Below, piece by piece: positions 7,974 to 15,985 of a DNA stretch of 64,000 nt. The translations under genes and the position numbers were made by a program. The notes beneath the pieces were generated by a model. The model saw nothing but the letters and a program-made list of their open reading frames with translations, was not told where the DNA came from and made no database searches. This stretch comes from Pseudomonadota bacterium (GTDB lineage Bacteria > Pseudomonadota > Alphaproteobacteria > Rhizobiales > Devosiaceae), in contig JAEWGT010000007.1 of assembly GCA_023388175.1 (NCBI GenBank), positions 73,728 to 137,727 of the forward strand. Direction: 5' to 3'. Positions within the stretch are counted from its first letter, which is position 1; each line of letters opens with the position of its first letter.

Positions 7974-10595
7974 GTGAGCGGCGAACGCTACAATCCGCGC
8001 GAAAGCGAACCGAAATGGCAGAAGGTCTGGGACGAACGCCAGAGCTTCGTGACCTCCAATGACGATCCGCGCGAACCCTATTACGTCCTTGAAATGTTCC
8101 CCTACCCGTCAGGCCGCATCCATATGGGCCATGTGCGGAACTATTCCATGGGCGACGTTGTCGCCCGCTATCACCGCGCCAGGGGCAAGAATGTGCTGCA
8201 TCCCATGGGATGGGACGCTTTCGGCCTGCCGGCGGAAAATGCCGCTATCGAGCGCAAGACCCATCCGGGCACCTGGACCTATGCCAATATCGAGGCGATG
8301 AAGAAGCAGCTGAAATCGATGGGCCTGTCCATCGACTGGACGCGCGAAATCGCCACCTGTTCGCCCGATTATTACCGCCACCAGCAGGCCATGTTCATCG
8401 ACATGCTGGCTGCGGGCCTCGTGACCCGCAAGAGCTCCAAGGTCAATTGGGATCCGGTCGACATGACCGTGCTGGCCAATGAACAGGTGATCGACGGCAA
8501 GGGCTGGCGCTCCGGCGCCGTGGTCGAGCAGCGCGAACTGACCCAGTGGTTCTTCAGGATTTCCGACTTTGCCGAAGACCTGCTGAGCGCGCTGGACGGC
8601 CTCAAGGACTGGCCCGAGAAAGTGCGCCTGATGCAGCGCAACTGGATCGGCAAGTCCGAAGGCATGCGGCTGCTGTTCGAGGTCGCGCCGAACGAAAAGA
8701 CCAATGCTACGGCCGTCGAGGTCTTCACCACCCGCCCCGACACCATTTTCGGCGCCTCCTTCCTCGCGCTCTCGCCCGATCATCCTCTGACCGCCGGCCT
8801 GACCGCCGGCCTGGCCGCTGGCAATGCTGAACTGACTGAATTCATTGCCGAATTCCACCGTCAGGGCACGGCTACGGAGACGCTGGAAAAGGCCGAGAAG
8901 AAAGGCGTTTTCACCGGGATTCACGTGAAGCATCCCGTGCTTGAGGGCCAGACGCTGCCGGTCTATGTCGCCAATTTCGTGCTGATGGATTACGGCACCG
9001 GCGCCGTTTTCGGTTGCCCGGCCCATGACCAGCGCGACCTCGACTTCGCCCGTAAATATGACCTGCCGGTCAAACCCGTCGTGCTGCCACCCGGTGCGGA
9101 TGCGGCCAGCTTCAGCGTGGGCAATGAGGCCTATGTTGATGCCGGTAACATCTTCAATTCGGCCTTTTTGGATGGTCTGTCCATCGATGAAGCGAAGGCC
9201 AGGATCGCCGAGCATTTCGCTGCGCGCATTGTTGATGGCCAGGTTCAGGGCAAGGTGGAAGTCAATTACCGCCTGCGCGACTGGGGTATTTCCCGCCAGC
9301 GCTATTGGGGCTGCCCGATCCCGGTGATCCATTGTGAGGTCTGCGGCACCATTCCTGTCCCCAAGAAGGACCTGCCGGTGGTGCTGCCGGACGATGTCAG
9401 CTTCGACAAGCCCGGCAATGCGCTCGATCATCACCCGACCTGGAAACACGTCAACTGCCCGCAATGCGGCGCAGCGGCACGGCGCGAAACCGACACGATG
9501 GACACGTTCGTGGACTCGTCCTGGTACTTTGCCCGCTTCACCGCGCCGGACGCCGATACGCCCACTATTCCCGAAGTCGCCAATCGCTGGCTGCCTGTGG
9601 ACCAGTATATCGGAGGCATCGAGCACGCGATTCTGCACCTGCTCTATTCGCGCTATTTTACCCGCGCCATGAAGGCCACCGGCCATGTCGGGCTGGACGA
9701 ACCGTTCAAGGGCCTGTTCACCCAGGGCATGGTGACCCACGAAACCTACAAGTCCGAAAAGGGCGAGTGGGTGCCCCCGACTGAGATCATCTTCGAAGCC
9801 AATGGCGAGCAGCGCACTGCGCGCCATGCCGAGACCGGCGCGCCGATCACCATCGGCTCCATCGAAAAAATGAGCAAATCCAAGAAGAACGTGGTCGATC
9901 CCGACGAAATCGTCGGCGGCTATGGTGCCGACACGGCGCGCTGGTTCATGCTTTCCGACTCTCCCCCAGAGCGCGATGTGCAATGGACCGAGGCCGGCGT
10001 CGAAGGCGCCAGCCGCTTCCAGCAGCGCGTCTGGCGTCTGGTGCATGAAACGATCGATATTACCAAACAATCTCCGGAAATTGTTGCTTCGGATAACGCT
10101 GATGCGCTTGCCCTGCGCAAGATCATTCACCGGGCTGTTGCCGGCGTCGGTCAGGATATCGAAGGGTTGAGCTTCAACCGCGCCGTGGCCCGCATTTATG
10201 AGCTGACCAACGCGCTGGCCAAAGCCAAGGACTATGCCAGAGGCACCGCGCTCCGCGCGGCGCTGATGGAGGGCGTCGAAAGGCTGATCCTGCTCATCAA
10301 CCCGATGATGCCGCATCTGGCCGAAAGCTGTTGGGAAGTCCTGGGCAAAACGGGCCTCGTCGCCGACACCAATTGGCCGGATGTCGATCCGACCATGCTG
10401 GTTGACGACGAAGTGACCATGCCAATTCAGATCAACGGCAAGCGCCGCGCCGAAATCGCCGTATCCAAGGGCATGACAGCAGCTGAGGTCGAGGCCTTGG
10501 TACTGGCTCTGGACGCCGTGCAGAAGGCACTGGAAGGGCAAAAGCCGAAAAAGGTCGTTGTGGTGCAGGACCGCATCGTCAACGTCGTCGTCTAG
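7974..10595 (+). CDS. leuS: Leucyl-tRNA synthetase
   Basis: This class Ia synthetase charges tRNA-Leu. In 873 residues it shows the HIGH-type motif in PYPSGRIHMGHVRNY (residues 50-53), a CP1 editing region (TTRPDTIFGASFLALSPDHP), a zinc-like CxxC segment (HCEVCGTIPVP, NCPQCG) and KMSKS at 632-636. The start is GTG at 7974, with AAGGA at 7961-7965. holA starts three bases after the stop. A parS-like site at 8917 lies inside the gene. In many Rhizobiales a short lptE gene lies between leuS and holA; it is missing here. Confidence 0.97.
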   Translation: MSGERYNPRESEPKWQKVWDERQSFVTSNDDPREPYYVLEMFPYPSGRIHMGHVRNYSMGDVVARYHRARGKNVLHPMGWDAFGLPAENAAIERKTHPGTWTYANIEAMKKQLKSMGLSIDWTREIATCSPDYYRHQQAMFIDMLAAGLVTRKSSKVNWDPVDMTVLANEQVIDGKGWRSGAVVEQRELTQWFFRISDFAEDLLSALDGLKDWPEKVRLMQRNWIGKSEGMRLLFEVAPNEKTNATAVEVFTTRPDTIFGASFLALSPDHPLTAGLTAGLAAGNAELTEFIAEFHRQGTATETLEKAEKKGVFTGIHVKHPVLEGQTLPVYVANFVLMDYGTGAVFGCPAHDQRDLDFARKYDLPVKPVVLPPGADAASFSVGNEAYVDAGNIFNSAFLDGLSIDEAKARIAEHFAARIVDGQVQGKVEVNYRLRDWGISRQRYWGCPIPVIHCEVCGTIPVPKKDLPVVLPDDVSFDKPGNALDHHPTWKHVNCPQCGAAARRETDTMDTFVDSSWYFARFTAPDADTPTIPEVANRWLPVDQYIGGIEHAILHLLYSRYFTRAMKATGHVGLDEPFKGLFTQGMVTHETYKSEKGEWVPPTEIIFEANGEQRTARHAETGAPITIGSIEKMSKSKKNVVDPDEIVGGYGADTARWFMLSDSPPERDVQWTEAGVEGASRFQQRVWRLVHETIDITKQSPEIVASDNADALALRKIIHRAVAGVGQDIEGLSFNRAVARIYELTNALAKAKDYARGTALRAALMEGVERLILLINPMMPHLAESCWEVLGKTGLVADTNWPDVDPTMLVDDEVTMPIQINGKRRAEIAVSKGMTAAEVEALVLALDAVQKALEGQKPKKVVVVQDRIVNVVV
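8917..8932. promoter_or_regulatory. parS-like ParB binding site (in leuS)
   Basis: GGATTCACGTGAAGCA matches 13 of 16 positions of the palindrome TGTTTCACGTGAAACA used by chromosomal ParB proteins. It is within leuS and is the outermost of the cluster left of the origin. Confidence 0.5.
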
Positions 10596-10598
10596 CCG

Positions 10599-11621
10599 AT
10601 GACGGCGCTCAAGGCCCATGAAGTGGCGCGGTTTCTGACGCGGCCCGATCTGAGCGAGGGTATTTTCCTCGCCTATGGGCCTGATGGCGGGCTGGTGCGG
10701 GAAACCGCCCAGCGCCTTATCCGCCAATTCAGCGGCGACGATCCGGCATCGGCCAATATCTCGATCTTTGACGGGCCGGAACTGGCGTCGGACCCGTCGC
10801 AATTGCTGCTCGAAGCCCGATCGAGTTCACTCTTTGGCGGCAAGCGCATTATCCGCGTCCGCAATGCCAGCAAGGCGCTGGTCATGCCGCTGACCGAGCT
10901 GCGCGATGATCCCGGCGGTACGGCGATCGTGCTCGAGGCAGACAATCTGCCGCCCCGAGATGCGCTGCGGGCACTGGTGGAAGCGGCAAAATTTGGTCGC
11001 GCTCTGCCTTGCTACCCGGACAGCGACGAAACCCTGATGGCGCTGATGCGTGAAACCTTCAACCAGGCGGGAATACGAACCGATTCCGACGTTGTGCCCA
11101 CCTTGCGCGAAATTCTGGGTAACGACCGCGAAATAACCCGCAGAGAACTGGAAAAGCTGACGCTTTATGCCACCTCGACCAAGAGCCTGACCCGGGACGA
11201 CGTGCTGCTGCTGTGCGCCGACAATGGTGCGCTCGCCATTGACGCCATTCTCGACGCCACAGGCGGCGGGCATGCCGAGAAGCTGGAGTTGGCGCTCAAC
11301 CGTGCACTTTCGGCCAATATCAATCCGCAGCAATTGCTGGCCATGCTGAGCAATCACTTCGCCAATCTGCGCCGCTGGCGCACTGAGGTCGATGCCGGAA
11401 AATCGCCACGTGGCGTTCTCGACGGGCTCAAGCCCAAGCCGCATTTTTCCCGTATCGGCGCTCTGGAACAACAATTGCGCACTTGGTCTGACGCGGCATT
11501 GGCGACAGCCGGCGAACGGCTACTGCAGGCCACATCGGAAACCAGGCGCCGGCCCGTTCTGGCGGAGACCGTTCTACGCCGCACAACACTGGCCCTGTGC
11601 ATGATCGCAGCCGCGCATTGA
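10599..11621 (+). CDS. holA: DNA polymerase III delta subunit
   Basis: This 340-residue subunit of the clamp loader opens the beta clamp for loading on DNA. It begins MTALKAHEVARFLTRPDLSE; family features include FLAYGPDGGLVRETAQRL, the SSLFGGKRIIRVRNAS clamp-binding region, a central DDPGGTAIVLEADNLP strand and a helical C-terminal collar domain (NPQQLLAMLSNHFANLRRWR). It is typical in length. It is almost fused to leuS (a three-base gap) and converges on parB, with a terminator and a parS-like site between them. Confidence 0.93.
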   Translation: MTALKAHEVARFLTRPDLSEGIFLAYGPDGGLVRETAQRLIRQFSGDDPASANISIFDGPELASDPSQLLLEARSSSLFGGKRIIRVRNASKALVMPLTELRDDPGGTAIVLEADNLPPRDALRALVEAAKFGRALPCYPDSDETLMALMRETFNQAGIRTDSDVVPTLREILGNDREITRRELEKLTLYATSTKSLTRDDVLLLCADNGALAIDAILDATGGGHAEKLELALNRALSANINPQQLLAMLSNHFANLRRWRTEVDAGKSPRGVLDGLKPKPHFSRIGALEQQLRTWSDAALATAGERLLQATSETRRRPVLAETVLRRTTLALCMIAAAH

Positions 11622-11646
11622 AAAACCGCGCCTTTCGACGCGGTTT
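11621..11646 (-). terminator. Terminator between holA and parB
   Basis: The stem AAACCGCG (11623-11630) and CGCGGTTT (11639-11646) encloses an eight-base loop. Read on the minus strand it ends in five T residues, so it best serves the parB transcript, though it may also stop holA. Its right arm overlaps the parS-like site at 11642. Confidence 0.65.
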
Positions 11647-11657
11647 CACGTGGAACA
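11642..11657. promoter_or_regulatory. parS-like site downstream of parB
   Basis: GGTTTCACGTGGAACA matches 14 of 16 positions of the ParB consensus. It is intergenic, between the convergent holA and parB genes. Confidence 0.75.
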
Positions 11658-11674
11658 GCAATAAATTCAAATAA

Positions 11675-12553
11675 TTAGCTGCTTCTGCCGGTGAGGCGCA
11701 GGCAAAGATCGTCCAATTGCTCAAGTGTCTTGTAACGGATTTCCAGCTTTCCCCCCCGTTCGGAGTGAGTGAGCGCCACGCTCAATCCTAACGCATCGGC
11801 CAGACGCCGCTCCAACGCCACGCTATCGGCATCGCGGGAGGAACTCTCATCGGCGACGGGCTTGCGCTTGGGCAGGTCGCGTTGCTGGCTCAGCGCTTCT
11901 GCCTCGCGCACCGACAAGCCCTTGTCGACGATCTGCCGTGCCAGGGCTGCGGGATCCTCGACGGTAATCAAAGTCCGTGCATGGCCGGCCGTCAGCGTGC
12001 CGCTGGCCACCATGCCGCGGACATCTTCCGGCAGACGCAACAGACGCAGTGTATTGGCGACATGGGAGCGTGACTTGCCGATCACCTGCGCCAGATCCTG
12101 CTGCGTATAGTCAAACTGCTCGATCAACTGACCATAACCCATGGCCTCTTCAAGCGGATTGAGATCCGCGCGCTGCACATTCTCGATAATGGCGAGTTCA
12201 AGCGCTTCCTTGTCATCGACCTCGCGGACAATGACCGGAACATCATGCAGGCCCGCCTTCTGCGCCGCCCGCCAGCGTCTTTCGCCGGCAATCAGCTCAA
12301 AGATGTTGGGATCGTCGGTCGGGCGCACCAGGAGCGGCGACATGACGCCCTTTTCGCGAATGGAATTGGTCAGCTCTTCAAGCTGTTCGGCGTCAAAGGT
12401 CCGGCGCGGATTGGCGCGGTTGGCGATAATAAAATCTACCGGCAACTTTTTGCCGCTGGAGGCCGATTCGGTAACGCGCGCACCTTCCATGACGGCCATG
12501 TCGCCGATCAATGCCGCAAGGCCCCGCCCAAGTCGCGTCGGTTTGTCGGTCAT
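11675..12553 (-). CDS. parB: Chromosome partitioning protein ParB
   Basis: ParB is a CTP-dependent DNA clamp that loads at parS and organises the origin for segregation. The 292-residue product has the N-terminal RLGRGLAALIGDM motif that contacts ParA, the ParB/Srx nucleotide domain (NPRRTFDAEQLEELTNSIREKG, GERRWRA at 90-96), a helix-turn-helix (YTQQDLAQVIGKSRSHVANTLRLLRLP, about 149-175) and a C-terminal dimer domain. The ATG at 12553 is preferred because TAGGAG lies just upstream and MTDKPTRLGRGLAAL is canonical; an ATG at 12574 overlaps the parA stop. It is in the parA operon. Confidence 0.96.
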   Translation of the reverse strand: MTDKPTRLGRGLAALIGDMAVMEGARVTESASSGKKLPVDFIIANRANPRRTFDAEQLEELTNSIREKGVMSPLLVRPTDDPNIFELIAGERRWRAAQKAGLHDVPVIVREVDDKEALELAIIENVQRADLNPLEEAMGYGQLIEQFDYTQQDLAQVIGKSRSHVANTLRLLRLPEDVRGMVASGTLTAGHARTLITVEDPAALARQIVDKGLSVREAEALSQQRDLPKRKPVADESSSRDADSVALERRLADALGLSVALTHSERGGKLEIRYKTLEQLDDLCLRLTGRSS

Positions 12554-12563
12554 TATCGGGCTC

Positions 12564-13364
12564 CTAGGCTGCATTCAGCCGGCGTTCGCGGCGGATAACT
12601 TCGGTAGCAAGGCGCAGATAGGCCTGGCTCCCGGCACATTTGAGATCATAAAGCAATGCGGGCTTGCCATAGGACGGGGCCTCGGACAGGCGCACATTGC
12701 GCGGAATGACCGTATCATAGACCAGCTCGCCCATCTCGCTGCGCACGTCAGCCAACACCTGCTCGCTGAGATTATTGCGCTTGTCGAACATGGTCATCAC
12801 AACGCCCTGAATGGACAGGCGCGGATTGAGCGTGGAGCGGATCTGCTCGATTGTCTGAAGTAGCTGGCTAAGGCCCTCCAGCGCGAAGAACTCGCATTGC
12901 AGCGGCACCAGAACCGCATCGGCGGCAACAAGCGAATTGACTGTCAGCAGGTTCAGTGACGGCGGGCAATCGATCAGAATATAACTGACGGGCTGCTCAT
13001 TGATGCGCAGCGCGGTCAGATCCTTGAAGGCATTGCGCAATTTGAAGGCGCGGTCGGCCTGCGCTGCAATAGTCAGCTCAACACCAAGCAGGTCCATGGT
13101 GGACGGCACGATTGCCACATTCGGCACGCTGGTCATGATTGCCGCATCCGGCACGCTGGCCTCGCCGACCAGGACGTCATAGGCCGAAACGGCGCGATCG
13201 GTCCGCGAAATACCGAGGCCTGTGGACGCGTTGCCCTGCGGATCCAGATCGACGATCAGAACCCGCTCGCCGATTGCCGCTAACGCCGTGGCCAGATTGA
13301 TGGCCGTGGTCGTCTTGCCGACGCCGCCCTTCTGGTTCGCCAAAGTCAAAATCCGGGGTGCCAA
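12564..13364 (-). CDS. parA: Chromosome partitioning ATPase ParA
   Basis: This 266-residue Walker ATPase moves ParB-bound origins. It has the deviant Walker A KGGVGKTTTAINL (from residue 12, with the signature Lys), VLIVDLDPQGNASTGLG (Walker A' Asp), the Walker B region YILIDCPPSLNLLT and the PLQCEFFALEGLSQL segment typical of Soj/ParA. The start is TTG at 13364 with GGAGG six bases upstream; no in-frame ATG gives the conserved N-terminus. parB follows directly. Confidence 0.96.
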   Translation of the reverse strand: MAPRILTLANQKGGVGKTTTAINLATALAAIGERVLIVDLDPQGNASTGLGISRTDRAVSAYDVLVGEASVPDAAIMTSVPNVAIVPSTMDLLGVELTIAAQADRAFKLRNAFKDLTALRINEQPVSYILIDCPPSLNLLTVNSLVAADAVLVPLQCEFFALEGLSQLLQTIEQIRSTLNPRLSIQGVVMTMFDKRNNLSEQVLADVRSEMGELVYDTVIPRNVRLSEAPSYGKPALLYDLKCAGSQAYLRLATEVIRRERRLNAA

Positions 13365-13382
13365 ATCGGCCTCCGTATGCCG

Positions 13383-14030
13383 CTAACTCACTGATTTCCG
13401 GCGTAGATTTGTGACTATCAGAATCACGCCACTCGGATCGGTGTCACTAGGCTTTATTAACACATCAAAATGCCACTGCGCACCCGCCTGTGTGAGCTCT
13501 TCAACATGTTCCCGCCCTTTATGCAGGATTGCCCTCGTTCCATTGCCCCAGAATGGCTCCATCCAGGCACAAAGCTGCACCAACGAGGCCAGTGCGCGGG
13601 ACGTTATGACATCGGGCACGCCTGTTTCACGTGAATCAATCTCATCGCTGCGCCGTCCGATAACCGTTGCATCAAGGGCAAGGTCTCGCGCCACGGTGCG
13701 CAAGAAGCTGACCTTGCGGGCATTGGGTTCGACAAGCACAAATTGCCTGTCCATACCCTTGCTGGCAATCGCCAGGGGCAAGGCCGGAAAGCCCCCGCCG
13801 CTCCCGAGGTCAAGAAACAACCGGTCCTCATCTGTCGAATGGGTCAGTATCTGCAGGCTGTCGGCGAAATGGCGCGTCCAGATCCGCTCGATTGTTTCAC
13901 GTGAAACCAGATTCTGCACCTTCTGCCATTTGCGGAGCAAATTGGCATAGGATTCCAGATCCGTCGCGACGGCATCCAAAGGCCTGCCATAGAGGTGCGT
14001 GTAAGCAGCAATGGCCGTGCGTTCCGACAT
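13383..14030 (-). CDS. rsmG: 16S rRNA (guanine-N7) methyltransferase RsmG
   Basis: RsmG (GidB) makes m7G527 in 16S rRNA; its loss often confers low-level streptomycin resistance. The 215-residue protein has the Rossmann SAM site LDLGSGGGFPALPLAIA, preceded by LVSRETIERIWTRHFADSLQI. It starts at ATG 14030, sharing one base with the mnmG stop (TGATG), the usual gidA-gidB coupling. Two parS-like sites (13623 and 13893) lie within its coding sequence. Confidence 0.95.
   Translation of the reverse strand: MSERTAIAAYTHLYGRPLDAVATDLESYANLLRKWQKVQNLVSRETIERIWTRHFADSLQILTHSTDEDRLFLDLGSGGGFPALPLAIASKGMDRQFVLVEPNARKVSFLRTVARDLALDATVIGRRSDEIDSRETGVPDVITSRALASLVQLCAWMEPFWGNGTRAILHKGREHVEELTQAGAQWHFDVLIKPSDTDPSGVILIVTNLRRKSVS
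13623..13638 (+). promoter_or_regulatory. parS-like site (in rsmG)
   Basis: TGTTTCACGTGAATCA matches 15 of 16 consensus positions and is identical to the sites at 15925 and 15970, which argues against chance. Confidence 0.8.
13893..13908. promoter_or_regulatory. parS-like site (in rsmG)
   Basis: TGTTTCACGTGAAACC matches 15 of 16 positions of the ParB consensus. It lies 270 bases from the previous site in the same gene. Confidence 0.82.
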
Positions 14031-15892
14031 CAGCCAGCCCTGCGCAAGGTGCTGCGCCTGATAATTGCCAAAAGCAAGGTAATGGCCGCGGGCGTCATGC
14101 CGTCCATGGCCTGGGCCTGCGCAATGGTCTGCGGCCTCTGCTGGTCAAGTTTCTGCCGCAGCTCCATCGATAGTCCTGGGATAGCGAAATAGTCCAGATC
14201 ATCCGGGATGCTGCGCTGCTCGTCGCGGCGCATGCTCTCAATATCGGCCTTCTGCCGATCGAGATACACCGCATATTGCGCATCAATGCCGATCTGCTCG
14301 GCAACAGCGGGCTCAATATCGGTCAATTCCGGCCAGACGGCTGCCAATTTGTCGATGGTCAGGTCGGGATAGGACAGGAGTTCGAAGGCACTTCGGCGCT
14401 TGCCATCTTCATTGACAGCCAGTCCGGCCTTGCGCGCTTCGCTGGGTGAAACAGCAAGCGAATGCAGAAGCACTCTGGCCTGATCAAGCGACGCGGCTTT
14501 GCTCCGATACAGCTGTGCCCTAGACTCATCCACCAGGCCGAGATCAATCCCAATGGGCGTAAGGCGTTGATCGGCATTATCGGCGCGCAAATGCAGCCGG
14601 AACTCCGCCCGCGAGGTAAACATGCGATAAGGCTCGCTGACGCCCCGGGTCACCAGATCGTCGATCATTACCCCGAGATAGCTCTCGGTTCTGGACAGGA
14701 TCATGGGCGGACGACCCGACGCTGCCAGAGCAGCATTGGCGCCAGCGAGCAGGCCTTGCGCGCCTGCCTCCTCATAGCCCGTCGTGCCGTTGATCTGGCC
14801 TGCAAGATAAAGGCCAGGCTGGCGCTTCACTTCGAGCGTCGGCCGCAATTCGCGCGGGTCAACATAGTCATATTCGATCGCATAACCAGGCCGGATGATC
14901 TCGACCTGCGCAAGACCCGGCATCGAGCGTAAAAAGTGTTCCTGCACTTCGGCGGGCAGCGATGTGGAGAGACCATTGGGGTAAACGGTGCTGTCGTCCA
15001 ATCCCTCGGGCTCAAGGAAAATCTGGTGGCTGTCCCGATCCGCGAAACGCACGACCTTGTCTTCGATCGAGGGACAGTACCGGGGACCGCGTGACTGGAT
15101 CCGACCCGAATACATGGCCGAGCGATGAAGATTTTCGGAGATGATCCGGTGCGTTTCCGCCAGCGTGCGCGTCACGTGGCAGGAAATCTGCCGATTGGTA
15201 ATGGCCGGCGTCAGCGCTGAAAACGGTTCAGGTGGATTGTCGCCTTCCTGTTCCTCCAGCACGGAATAATCAATGCTTCTGCCGTCGAGACGTGCTGGCG
15301 TCCCGGTCTTGAGACGGCCCAATTGCAAGCCGAGATTTTCGAGTCGTGTCGAGAGACCCAGTACTGGCTTTTCCCCCAACCGGCCTGCGGGCACCGTTTC
15401 TTCGCCACGGTGAATCAGGCCGCGCAGGAAGGTGCCGGTCGTCAGTACAACAGCCTTGGTAGTGAAGCGCCGGCCATCGAGGAGCACAACGCCGGCAATA
15501 GCGCCGTCCTTCACGTCCAGGTCATCGACTTCGCCCTCGATTACATCGAGATTGGGCTGTGCTGAGATCGCGGCTTGCATAGCTTGCCGGTAGAGCTTGC
15601 GGTCGGCCTGGGCGCGCGGACCGCGAACGGCAGGTCCCTTTCGGCGATTGAGCACTCGAAACTGAATGCCAGCGGCATCGGCTACCCGGCCCATCAAACC
15701 ATCGAGTGCGTCGATCTCGCGCACCAGATGACCTTTACCCAGGCCGCCAATTGCCGGATTGCAGCTCATTTCGCCAATGGTTTCGAAGCGGTGAGTGATC
15801 AGAGCGGTTGGGACGCCGAGACGCGCCGAAGCCGCAGCAGCTTCGGTCCCGGCATGGCCACCGCCCACGATGATGACAGCATAGTCAGTCAT
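14030..15892 (-). CDS. mnmG: tRNA U34 carboxymethylaminomethyl-modifying protein MnmG
   Basis: MnmG (GidA) is the FAD-binding partner of MnmE in making cmnm5U at the tRNA wobble position. The 620-residue protein begins with the FAD dinucleotide motif VIIVGGGHAGTEAA; other landmarks are SCNPAIGGLGKGHLVREIDA, GPAVRGPRAQADR, LTTGTFLRGLIH, GTTGYEEAGAQGL and FTSRAEFRLHLRADNAD. The ATG at 15892 has a GGAG upstream. It sits between mnmE and rsmG; the 90-base gap to mnmE holds two parS sites. Confidence 0.97.
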   Translation of the reverse strand: MTDYAVIIVGGGHAGTEAAAASARLGVPTALITHRFETIGEMSCNPAIGGLGKGHLVREIDALDGLMGRVADAAGIQFRVLNRRKGPAVRGPRAQADRKLYRQAMQAAISAQPNLDVIEGEVDDLDVKDGAIAGVVLLDGRRFTTKAVVLTTGTFLRGLIHRGEETVPAGRLGEKPVLGLSTRLENLGLQLGRLKTGTPARLDGRSIDYSVLEEQEGDNPPEPFSALTPAITNRQISCHVTRTLAETHRIISENLHRSAMYSGRIQSRGPRYCPSIEDKVVRFADRDSHQIFLEPEGLDDSTVYPNGLSTSLPAEVQEHFLRSMPGLAQVEIIRPGYAIEYDYVDPRELRPTLEVKRQPGLYLAGQINGTTGYEEAGAQGLLAGANAALAASGRPPMILSRTESYLGVMIDDLVTRGVSEPYRMFTSRAEFRLHLRADNADQRLTPIGIDLGLVDESRAQLYRSKAASLDQARVLLHSLAVSPSEARKAGLAVNEDGKRRSAFELLSYPDLTIDKLAAVWPELTDIEPAVAEQIGIDAQYAVYLDRQKADIESMRRDEQRSIPDDLDYFAIPGLSMELRQKLDQQRPQTIAQAQAMDGMTPAAITLLLAIIRRSTLRRAG

Positions 15893-15924
15893 GGCTTTTC
15901 TCCAAGGCGCCTGACATAGGCCAA

Positions 15925-15940
15925 TGTTTCACGTGAATCA
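15925..15940 (+). promoter_or_regulatory. parS-like site in the mnmE-mnmG gap
   Basis: TGTTTCACGTGAATCA matches 15 of 16 positions. It is 45 bases from an identical second copy at 15970, forming a tandem pair in an intergenic gap. Confidence 0.87.
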
Positions 15941-15969
15941 ATTCACGCTGGCCTTGGCGTAGCATCCGA

Positions 15970-15985
15970 TGTTTCACGTGAATCA
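15970..15985 (+). promoter_or_regulatory. parS-like site in the mnmE-mnmG gap (second copy)
   Basis: This is identical to the 15925 site and in the same orientation. Its last three bases are also the mnmE stop codon region. Confidence 0.87.

Noticed and set aside
8109..10802. An 897-codon open frame on the minus strand across leuS
   Set aside because: It is antisense to a complete, motif-rich leuS and has no family motifs; such long shadow frames are common in GC-rich DNA.
11408..11420. CGCCACGTGGCGTT in holA as a further parS
   Set aside because: Only the CACGTG core is shared; the flanking TTT/AAA half-site bases are absent. The similar GTCACGTGGC near 15173 was rejected for the same reason.
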